Below, in pieces: positions 12,401-24,400 of a DNA stretch of 64,000 nt. Under the pieces are notes generated by a model. That model saw only the letters and a list, made by a program, of their open reading frames with translations, searched no databases and had not been told where the DNA came from. This stretch comes from Owenia fusiformis (taxonomy: Eukaryota; Annelida; Polychaeta; Sabellida; Oweniidae). The position numbers and the translations under genes were made by a program. Location: the NCBI GenBank assembly GCA_903813345.2, contig CAIIXF020000001.1, positions 3,660,001-3,724,000 on the forward strand, read 5' to 3'. Position 1 is the stretch's first letter. Each line of letters opens with the position of its first letter.

Positions 12401-15400
12401 TCAAGGTCAAAGGTCATCAAACTAGGTCACACAACTGTGCTGTCTAAGTTTCTCAAAGTTCGAGACTACAAATCCGAATCAATATTTTTGTTTGAAAGTC
12501 AGGATATGCATTCCTCTGAAGGTTCCAAACTGTGTGAGCACAGGACCGTGGGTCCTATTTTTTTAAATATTTAATGACTTAAACCAATATTATTTCTACT
12601 TGCATCAAGTCTATTCTAAAAGGCACCATAAGACCATTTTACTTCTGCAATTCTAAAAAGTGAGGATTTTTGCAATCTCCTTAAACCTAAACAAGATTGT
12701 CCGATGTAAATTCATCTGATTGTATATCAATGTTATATATATTAGAACGGCTTTTATGTGTTTTGTCTTTATTGTCATCATTTGTGGAAATGTCACATTG
12801 GCCTTTTGGATAGTTTTGTTTTGTCTCCTGTTTTTGGGCAAGTGTAGTTGAAGCTGAATTCAATATATCTGAATTCAAGTTCACTTCAATGTCTATATTG
12901 TTGTGCTGTATCCCACATGTAGGGTTATGTCCTTCAGAATGTTCTCCTGAATGCTCAATTGTTGCATCATCATCTTTACTTATAGTTGCAATTGTTGCTA
13001 TGGCATTTTTCGAGTGAGCCTTCATGAAGACTTGTTTCACGGCATCTTTTATTGACTTTTGACAAAGGCTGTAAATCCAAGGATTAATGGCAGAATTTAG
13101 AACTGCAATATACTGAGATACTTTAATGGCATAATATGTGTATTTAGTTTGGACACGTCCATTCAACAGACTTGATGTAACAATTAACCATTGAAGCCAG
13201 CACGTCCAAGAAGCTATCATGATTATTCCCATGGATCTTGTTATACGGCGATCCTTTATTGTTAAGTCAAAATTTCCCTTAGTTGATCCTCCAGATTTAG
13301 TATTTTTTCTTTTCTGGGCTTGTTTGGTGAGTTTAGATTTCACTTTGATTTGTTCAGCTTCTTCATATGGTGTCGTATTTTGAATTTTTTTAACACTTCG
13401 CTCATCTGATTTAACACTATGAGAACACTGCATTTGATGATTTTTTTGCTGGGAGTATTTAGATTTTTTACATTCTCTTGATGTGGAAGGTGTTGGGTTT
13501 GACTGACCTAAGATATCAGACATTTCATTTTTCTGTTCATCCTGATTAGGTGTGACCTTTCTTTGATTCAACTTGATATGTCTTATTATAAGCACACCAA
13601 GCACTGAATTAATGATGAGATTTGCTAGGATGTGGAGCTGAAGAATTTTTCTATGCTCAGAGCCTAGTGAATGAATAAATAAACATTTTTTGGATCGTGC
13701 GAGTCCCCAGATCAATGTCGGTAATACAGCAACCAATACTGTGTAACCCCAAACAGACATTATCCAGATTGTCATATTTCTTTTCTTTCTCATTACCCTT
13801 GAGTAGAAAAATGGGTGCACAATTTTCGTGTATCTCTCTATCGCAATTGAGGATAACATCATGAATGACATGAAGCCCGCACCAGAGCCAAACAGCACTC
13901 TACAATAGCAACATATTGTTAACAATGTCTCCGGCATGTTATTAAAGAAATATGGAAAGTGATTGGTTAATATGTCAAATGGAAATATACTTGGTACTGC
14001 TACAAGAACGTCAGCCATTGCCAAATGAAGCACTAGTCTATTTGTGATTGTCCTGATACTTCGATTCTTATTGTATATAAGAAATACCAGTCCATTGCTA
14101 ATAGCAACAAATACTGAAAGTATGATTTCCATTGTAATGTCAGTGACAATTGCCCACTCTGGAAGCTTGGTTGTTGTCCAGTCAAAATCAGAACTGCTTC
14201 TGTTTTCTGCAGTTATGCTTATGTTTTTCTCCATAGCAATGTTGTTTGCGTCTGACATATTGGTTTCTGCCCACAGTCCCATGTTGTAAGCTGAAAAAAG
14301 TTAACATAGATAGTATTTTATCATGAAGGTGATTATAACATTATACAATTGTTGCCCTCTCCAGAGGTCAACTGGCAAAATGGTATACCGAGACTGTAAG
14401 CCGAGAAACTACTGTTGACAGAGACCGAAGGTCGAGGTCAACAGTAGTTTCAAGGTTTACAGGCGACGTATATGTTTTTGACAGTCGAGGTATATGATTT
14501 TGACGGTTGACCGAATGGAGAGGTCTACAATTGTTTTGTTAGTCCAAAGAAAGTTTCTATTTGTATTTTTGCTATACTTGTCATCTAGTAAAGTCAAAAT
14601 ATCACTTTCATCAACATTTACAAAATGTCCGTCTACCATGTTTTTTCTTTAAACAATATGACGTCATGAAACTTATTTTAAAGTAGCGGTCAACAGTACC
14701 TAGTAGCGGTCAACAGAACGTATTGTTGACCGCTAATCAGCCAATCAGAATGGAGTATTTTAGTTGAGGTACTAACAATAGATATTGTTTGCCATTTGAT
14801 ATTCATATTGTCTTTTGAATCATTTAATCATTTATTTTTCTTCTTATTGTATACTGGGATGTTTTGGAGCTGGGTTTATCTTGAGGGTAGTATGTGTACC
14901 TTCCACTTGTACCTTGTGTGGGACCACACAACCAATTGATCCTTCTGCTTGAGTTGGAATAGATAACATTTTAAAAGCAAAAATATGGTCCAGTTATTGT
15001 TATTACACCAGCATCATCAGTGCTTTGATTTTTGTAAGTCCATGAATGAAAACGTGTTTGTATGGACCAACTCTAACACATTATTTGATATGATTAAGAT
15101 GCATTTTCTTTGAAAAGCTTGACATTTTTGACCTCCCTCCATCTGTCAAAATCAGAACAACAATTTTTGACATTTTCTATAGATGGCGTATTCAACAGTT
15201 GAGATCTTTTGATTTTCAGAGGGAATTTTTATTCAAACTTTTTGATTCAAACTTTTTTCACTGACAAGACATGCTTGGGTATGATCGTATGATAGCAAAA
15301 CATGGCTGCAAATCTTGATTTTCTCTAAAAGACAGATCATTTGTATGGGTAAACACATGTTATAGCATTTGGTTGTGTCCTCCCCCGCAGCTGGAGTAAG

Positions 15401-18400
15401 TATCCTCCAAGATGGTGGACAAAATTCATTTCATTTTGATAAAGCTTCAAAAGCTAAACCATGTAAAACCTGGATTCAAAATATTTTGTTACGCAAACTA
15501 CAATTATAAGGTTTTGGTTGTAAAGAACTTCAAATAAATGCTCTAACATCTCTGAAATCGGAAAAATTGAAAGAAAACTGCTTCACGCAAGATGGCATTT
15601 ATCTCAAATTACATTTTTGATATTGATGACACCAAATGAACTGGAATCAAGGATGATACTAACTGTATGGGAAGAGTATAAGAGTATATGTACTGTATTG
15701 TAAATCTCTATTGAATCATGGGCTTTTAATTAATTTAAGTTGAAAGCCCATAATTGAATTAATCTTATTTGAATCCGTAGTTTGAAAAACTTCTTACTCA
15801 CATTTTGTGTTATTGAAATAGAAAAAATAATATAAAGTCCAACATTGATGATATAGAAATAACTCACCTGATTGATTTGATCTTCTAGGTTTATTGCCGA
15901 CAAATTATGCTAATGTACATCAGAATTTAAAATGCAAAATAAACTTAAACTGTTGTATTGTGTCAATAGTCATATGTCGCAGATCCCAAATCAATTAAGA
16001 AAGGTCCCACTAGCGCATCCTGTTTGTCAACTGGAGTATGACGCGAACAATCTGGAACTCTTGTTATAAAACATACTTACATAACAATACATAATACATA
16101 ATTGGTTGCTAAGGGAGAATCTCAAACACTTAGTGCCTGACTGATTTAATAACAGTATTAGTTCTCATAGACACGGCTTCATTGTTGCCTCCCAGGAGAC
16201 TGTTTTATCGCCTAAAACAGGATTTCATGCTGAGCTTGTTGATTATATTCAATTATCCTATTATCTGATATGGGTTATAATTATTATTAATGAGTATAAG
16301 AAGTCAACATATGAGCATGATGCTATTTTTTGGTATAAAGACATTTCACCCATTGGATCTTTCAGCCCTAGACTGATCACCCCCTAGCAATCCCCCTAGA
16401 CTGATCACCCCCTAGCAATCCCCTAGACTGATCACCCACTAGCAATCCCCTAGACTGATCACCCCCTAGCAATCCCCTAGACTGATCACCCCCTAGCAAT
16501 CCCCTAGACTGATCACCCCCTAGCAATCCCCTAGACTGATCACCCACTAGCAATCCCCTAGACTGATCACCCCCTAGCAATCCCCTAGACTGATCACCCC
16601 CTAGCAATCCCCTAGACTGATCACCCACTAGCAATCCCCTAGACTGATCACCCACTAGCAATCCCCTAGACTGATCACCCACTAGCAATCCCCTAGACTG
16701 ATACCCCCCTAGCAATCCCCTGGACTTTTCATCCCTTAGATGTTATACTCCCTGGAGATTTTTTCTTTTATTCAGCAGTAATATCTTACATAAAATATGT
16801 AGAAGACATACACATGCTTGACATTCTCCTGAATGTATAGACTGCTTATAACAATATCAATTTTAAAATACATGGCTTATTTGATATACTTAATTACTTT
16901 TCTTGCTGAATCTAATAATTGCAATTGCATAAAATGAAATTTTTACCCCCCAGACATTTCACCCCTGGACGTTTCAAACTTGTCGTCAAAGGATAAGAAA
17001 ACACTTAATGCTGCTACATGCATCTCATAATATTCCACTAAATTTGGTCTTAGAACATATATTGAACTTATCAAAAGGCACAGACCTTTTGAATTCACTA
17101 CTTGATGGAGCTCTGAAAAAGAAATGAAGCTATAAAAAGGAGAATCTTAAACCTGTAATCAAGTGTCAGGTATCTGATCAAATGAGTGATGCTATAATTG
17201 ATGCCCCTCTGATTGTTTATCATTTCATATTGGATGCTGCAAAGTGGTACAGTTAATATAACAGTTTCAAACATGACCGTTTTAGAATTGAATTTCTTAA
17301 CCAATCAGAATGCAGCATAGCTGTACTCTAATTCTCCATACATGCACGACCGATCTGGTTCCAGGAAGCTATGTATCAAATAGTTCTGTAAATAAAAATA
17401 TGTTCTGTAAAAGAAAATATTATCTGTCAAATACAAGAAAAGATATTTCACTTTTTGTGATATTACAAATGGGGAATCTCCCCGAACTTGAAGCAACATT
17501 CTCAAAAAAAATTTCAAAGTTAATAAACAATTTTTGATTTTGAAACCAAAGATGTAGATGTTCTAGATGTACTTTTACATGTAGATTTCAAATAAGACAT
17601 CACTTCTACTGAATTATGAACATTTTTTTAATTACGTAAAACAAGATTATTTCTACTCGCATCTAGTCTCATTACAAAGCACCTTTCTTATTTCATTTTG
17701 GTACTTTTGTTATATGAATCCTTTTGTGCTTTCAAAGCATTGGATGTGAGGAAATTGAACTGTTTAATAATATTATATATTGTTTTTCCAGATCGTCATG
17801 GGCAACCATTCATAATGTTTTCTACGGAGACCAAAGAGATGTTATGCATCAATTGTTTCAGAGACACTTCAGTGTAAGTGTTATATTTATCCAAATCAAA
17901 CAAAGTTCAGAGGGATATAGGGAACCCATCCATCGGCACATCTGTCTACATGTCCATCTGTACTGGCGATAACTCAAATGCTGTTGGCCCGATTTTGTTC
18001 ATATTTTGTACACATTGTATGCCTATGGCAGTAGAAGTTATGCCCGAAAGCTGATTTTCAAAATGGCTGCTTGTTTAAAAATGATTTGAAAATAAAACTG
18101 AAATAGCAATATGTTTTAAATGTAAAAATGTTGTATGGGACATTAATAAAGCTAGAAATGTAGATATTTTAGAAGCACATAGCAGCCATCTTGAAAAATG
18201 CCAGCCATAACACCCTATTTTATGATTTTTGCTGTACCTTGAAAAGTAATAGAGCGATTTTGTTCATATTTGATATGCGAATACCGGTATGTGATATGTG
18301 AAGGTGGCCATTTTGACAACACACAAAATTTTTTATGTGTGTTATTTTATGTTTTTTACTATAACTCAAAAAGTAGAAGAGGAATTTTGCTCATATTTGA

Positions 18401-21400
18401 TATAAGCATGGCATACTTTGGCTAGTAGGTATCCATTTTGAAAAATGATTTTTGTGTGTGTGATTTTGTTGAAATTTTATATATTCCTTCTTAGAAGCAT
18501 ATTTTATTTTCTTATGACAGTTTGGCTAGTGAGCAACCATTTTGAAAATGGTGGCCATTTTCATGTGTGTTATTTTACAATTTTTACTACTGTATTATTA
18601 AAAAAGTAGTAGAAGAATTTTGTAAAAATGGCAGCTATTGCTGTTCGATGGGATTTACTACACTTTGGCGTTGTTGTTATCTAGTTCTGTCTGATATTAT
18701 ATACACTTTATAGTAAACTAGTTAATATCATTCACATGAATGACATTAAATTTAAAGAATATTTATAGTAAGCCTACGTGTATATCCTGATTAGTGTTTT
18801 ACATTAATTGATCTTCTGTGACATGTTTGATTTACACTAATACAATGGTTTAACCAAACCCCGTCAAACTACTCACATGAATTAAAATCGACACCAGCAA
18901 GTCAAGTTGACTTTATAGTATTATATAAATAAAGTAGATTTCTGGCACATATATTTATCCCAACGAACGAAGTTCTGTAGGGATACAGTGAAGCCCTCCG
19001 TCCGTCTGTCCGTCCGTCCGTCCGGAAGATAACTCGAATATTTTTATAACTCGAATATTTTTTTTTAATTAAAAATGGCTGGAATTTTTCGCAAAAATCT
19101 TATGTTTTTCATTTTAAACCAAAATAAGAAATATTATTATTTGAAATTTTGGTAGTATATTAACAACATATTTCACATATATCCCGGGTTTTTCACCCTG
19201 ACCCCCAGGGGCCGTAAATGGGGGATCGGGAAAACAGGAATTTGCGTTAATTTTGAGATGTTTTTGAAGTATATCTTTATTATACTCAAATGAAAGGCAA
19301 TTCAGAGTAGATTGCAAATATTGTAACGTTTTTCTGATTCGGGCCTCAAAAAATTCAAAATGGCCGCATAATGCGGGATGTCGCAATTGTTTTCTGATCT
19401 CTTAAAAGTATGGCTATATTATACTCAAATTGAAGGAATTTCAAAGTAGATCACAATTATGGCATTGTTTTTCTGATTCGCGCCTCTGAAAATTCAAAAT
19501 GGCTGACTAGAGCAGAAATTTGCCATTACTTAGAGTTATCTTAAAAGTATGGTTACATGATACTACAATGATTTAAAATATTTATTGAAGGTAAGAGTAG
19601 ATGGTAAATATTCCATTGTGACTGTACAGATTGATGATTTATTAGTGTTCGTTGGGATTTGCTACTCCGTGGAGTTGCCATTTTCTACTTTACTTCCTGC
19701 TAAATACAATCCTACATATAATAATAAAAGATAATAGCAATTCCTCGCCTTGGCTCTAAACTCATTGATCCACTTAGAATTAAATTAAATAGTCAGGTGA
19801 CGAATTTGAATATTTTATGAAGAGGATTATCATTTTAGACATTTGCCAGAATTAGATTTTTGCACCAACTTATTATATTAAGAAACATACAAAAATATTT
19901 TCCAGGAGCAGCAGAGCCAATTGCATAGATTTGGAGAGTGCCTATAATGAAGGTTGTGAGAAATTGGATCATGAGGTGCTTGCAATGAAGGAGCTCCAGA
20001 ATGCAGTCCAAGATGCCATTGTGCTGGTCAAAGTTTTGCTAGATGAAATTGAGCAGAATGCCGATACAGAGAAATCTGCAATCAATGAGCTGTATGATAA
20101 AATTCAAGAGAAGGTGGCTGCAACACGGAAGACTTTACTCCAGCAAGTTGATAAGTAAGTGAAACGCAAGGATCCATAACTCAAAGGCATTCCCCCACAT
20201 TACCTTGAGTGAATAGATTAGAAAAATTAACAGTCTAACAGCCTCCCTTCCAATACCAGTGATGTCACACATCGCACCCAGTAAGACAGTATCAGGGCTT
20301 CTAAAAAATCAGGAGAGAATTGGGGTTTCTGTAATTAAAATGGGTGCACCCCAGTTGTCCGAAACCCAGTTGTCCGAAACCCAGTTGTCCGAAACCCAGT
20401 TGTCCGAAACCCAGTTCTCCGAAACCCAGTTTTCCGAAACCCAGTTCTCCGAAACCCAGTTGTCCGAAAAATTTAGTCATAATTTACCAGATAAAGGGGG
20501 ACGCACCTCAAGCCAGTTTCATGTCATGTATTTGGCAAAATCAATGGCATGGACGCATTCTGATGTATAGATCTCTCTCTCACTTTGAATTGCATCCATT
20601 ACACGGCGTTACCAGAATGACAGGAACGGGGGATTTATTTTACATTGTGATTCTAAAAAAGGTCATCAAAACACAATATATATTACGGAACAGTTGATCT
20701 TATCTTATTCAATATATTTTATATAGGCAAAATAAAATGAAACATTTTGAAACCGATAAAATAAGCTAACGCATAAAACTTTAAGAATAAACAGTACACA
20801 TATTACGTTGTCAAAATGTTTCGTCGCATTTAATTTCTTAGTCTCTGTCTCTTATCAAATCGTAAAATGTAAAAGAACAAAACATTCTAAACGTAATCAC
20901 TTGGGATTAACTGGAAACGAAGACAGGCTGTCCTCGTATCAAATTGGATGTTCTCCCATTCGCAAGAAGTTTCATTTTCGCCATGTACTCACTTCATCTT
21001 TTTGAATTTAATCTCTATTTCTCGAACAGAGTGCCTAAATGAAGAATAATTTTTGGTTTCAAAAGATGTACACGTCAACTTTACTCAATAAATGCCCACT
21101 GGCTTGGGAAAACTATTTCCCTTTTATGAACGCCCATCACACATTGGAAAAATGTTGTTCCCTCTCAAAAGCCCCATGGGGCATAAAGAAAATTGGTTTA
21201 AAAATTGTAGACCCCTATGTATGTTAATATGTAAACGCCACTTTGCAATCAGAATAGCATAATTTAACTTTGTTTATTTGAAGATCTGTATCACCTGTAT
21301 TTTCATCTTTCGACAGTTTTTATTAGGCTAAATACTAGCTTCACGGTCACTTTTCATTTGATATTACATCCTAGCACTATGAATAACATTTATAAATTGC

Positions 21401-24400
21401 CCTGATGTAAATAAAATGAAAAAAGTATTATTTATCAACAGAAATTTAAACTTCACCGGGCGGCTGCCGTGGGAAATGTGACTGCAAAAGTATGAGATCG
21501 AAAAATTTCTACGGAAATGCGGAAATGATAGACCGCACGGTGGCCGTTGGAAATGTGACTGGGGTGTAATTCCCACAAATCGGGGACACATATGCAATCC
21601 ACGTTATTCTTCAGGAACAGAAAATGCAACCAATGATAAAATAAAAAATTGCATTTTGAATCCGACTGAGTCTTATTGATCCTCATAAATTACCCCCTAC
21701 TCATACCAAGTTAAAATGTGCCCATCGTGCGCCTAGTGCTAATGGCGCTGTCACACTTGTCGTGTCCCGTCCCGTCTCTCAACGTTCAAAGCATTCAGGC
21801 CAAAATTTAAGGAATAAGCTATAAGCTTAGTGAGCTGTTTCAGAACGCCGTCTGAAACGCGTTCTGATTCTGAACCCACTGTATTCATTGGACGGTGGGA
21901 GGTCGTCCATGCTTACACTTTCCGTATCTGACCCTATTATCACACTAAACTAGTTCTCACTACGCTCTCGAGAACGGGCTTAAACTGTATGGACGGATTG
22001 GAAGTACTTAGAACCGTTTGGGGTCTACTTGCCTACCCGAAAGGGTAGTTCCAAAATTTCCACGTGGTCATCACTTTCTGCAATCACGCGGTCTTCGACC
22101 GTTAATTGGAATTTTTGACCTACCAGATGCTTGAAAATCAAGGATTGCGAGTCTGATACTGCACCTTTTTTCTTCCATTATACCATTAAAAGCAAAACAA
22201 AATTGCACTTCTGTCAGTGCATTACTTTATTGTAAAGAGTCTCTCGTTCTAGCAGCGTTTTGGTCCGCACTCCCCAGCTGTTAGAAGGCCTTCTTACAGC
22301 TGGGGACCAAAATTACGCTGGAAGTAGGAACTCTGTTTAAGATAACTAGAAGATTGCAAGCAATCTTACGGAGGCCCCGTAGGCTTTTTTGAACATTTAA
22401 AGGTCAGCCAAAGGTCAAATCTTAAATACAAGGACATATATGAACTCCAGGCATCTTGTAGATGATTTTAAAAAAAAAGTTTGGTCAATTTGAAGCAATG
22501 TGAAATTTGACCTTGAAAAATTTCAACATTAGACCTTTTTCAGTTTTTGAGGTCCAATATCTCAAAACTGGTGCAGAATTTTAATAGATAATCAATTGTT
22601 ATTATGTGTAAAACCTTTAGAGGAATATATATCCTGACTTTAATTCAAAAATATTGATTTGTAGTCACAAACTTTGAGAAACTTAGAAAACACAGTTTGT
22701 GATCTTGTTTGATGACCTTGACCTTTGACCTTACAGGTTTTACTTTTTTAGACCTCAGTATATCTTTTCTGATTGAAGAAACCTAAATTTGAATCCAGAA
22801 AATCAATTTGAAAAATTAACTTTTTTGACCTTTCGAAGGTCACTGAAGGTCAACTAAAGGTCATAGTTCAAAACTAAGGTCAGATTTGAGTTCCTGAGAT
22901 CTTGTAGATGCTTTTTTAAAAAAAGTTTGGTCAATTTAGAGCAAGTTTAAATTTTACCTTGAAAAATTTTGAAATTTGACCTTTTTTCAGTTTTTGAGTT
23001 CTAATATCTCAAAACTGGAGCAAAATTTTAATAAATAGTCAATTGCTAATATGTGTAGAACCTTTAGAGGAATATATATTCTGACTTTCAGTAAAAAAAA
23101 TTGATTTGTAGTCTCCAATTTTGAGAAACTTAGAAAACACAGTTTGTGATTTCGTTTGATGACCTTGACCTTTGACCTTGCAAATTTTACTTTTTTAGAC
23201 CTCAGAAGATCTTTTGTGAATAAATATACCTAAATTTGAATCCAGAAAATCGATTTGAAAAATCAACTTTTTTGACCTTTCGGAGGTCACTGAAGGTCAA
23301 CCAAAGGTCAAAGGTCAAAAGTAAGGTCAGATTTGGAATCCTGAGAATTTGTAGAAGAGTTTTAAAAAAAAATTTGGTCAATTTGAAGCAAGTTGAAAAA
23401 TGACCTTTTTTGACCGTTTTTTGACCTTCAATATCTCAAAATCTAGGCAAAATTTGTCTAGACGGCAAAAGGCTAAGACTAATAGAATACTAATATCTAT
23501 CTGTATGCAAAAATTCAGCCAAAAATATTGAAGTGTAGTGTCAGGATTTGAGAAACTTGAAAAAAACTTAGAGTTGACCTAGATTTTGACCTTTGACCTT
23601 GACCTAGATAAAAATTCCTTTCCCGCCAAGTTCAGCCAAGCTTCCTAGTAGGAGCATATAAGAGTTAACTCAGACCTAGCTAGAAGTAGGAGAAAAAGAG
23701 GGAGGAAGAATAAATAATAAAGAATAATAATAATAATATCTACAAAATTGATAGGAGGCCCCCCGATGGGGCCTCCTAATAACGTACCATCAGAAAGAGA
23801 TTTTTGTCATGCTTTGAATGGAACAAGTTTGAAGAAAAACGGTGCAGTATGAGACTCGTAATCCTTGATTTTCAAATATCCGGTACGTCAAAAATTCAAA
23901 TTAACGGTCGAAGTTAGGACCGCGTGGCAATTATATCGAGTGACAATGTACTAACGACGAACAGGACGTGGGGCAAAGGTTGAACTGTCTCAGAATGTAT
24001 TGGGAACGAGGTAGAAATAAAGAATTCATATGAACGAGTCATGCAAGATACTAAAGAGATACAAATGCATTTTGATACTCAGTTTTTGGGCAATTAAATC
24101 TCCCTGTCTGCATTGAGTAAGCCTAGTTATTTATTGTCCGGTGTATAATTTTTAAACATTATCCTAATTTTTCACAAAACTTTTTTTGATTCTGCAATAG
24201 TTAATGGTTGACATCTATGGCACACTAAAAACGAGTTTTTTTATGCAGGGTACGTACATGATACAAATCAAATCTTGGCTCTACTACAAACTATTACACA
24301 CTTACTTCAACAGTTCAATATATCGCAAAACACAGTTTTGATTTTGAACAATATCACCAATGGGAGAAATTCTTAAATCTAAATGTTTGGAAAGGAATAC

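Noticed and set aside
16377-16715. 112-residue minus-strand ORF of repeated GDQSRGLLV
   Set aside because: It is only the 27-bp minisatellite read in a stop-free frame; no splice sites, homology or expression context.
20259-20697. ORFs with repeated QLSET or SCPKP
   Set aside because: Translations of the 15-bp foldback array, with no start context or similarity.
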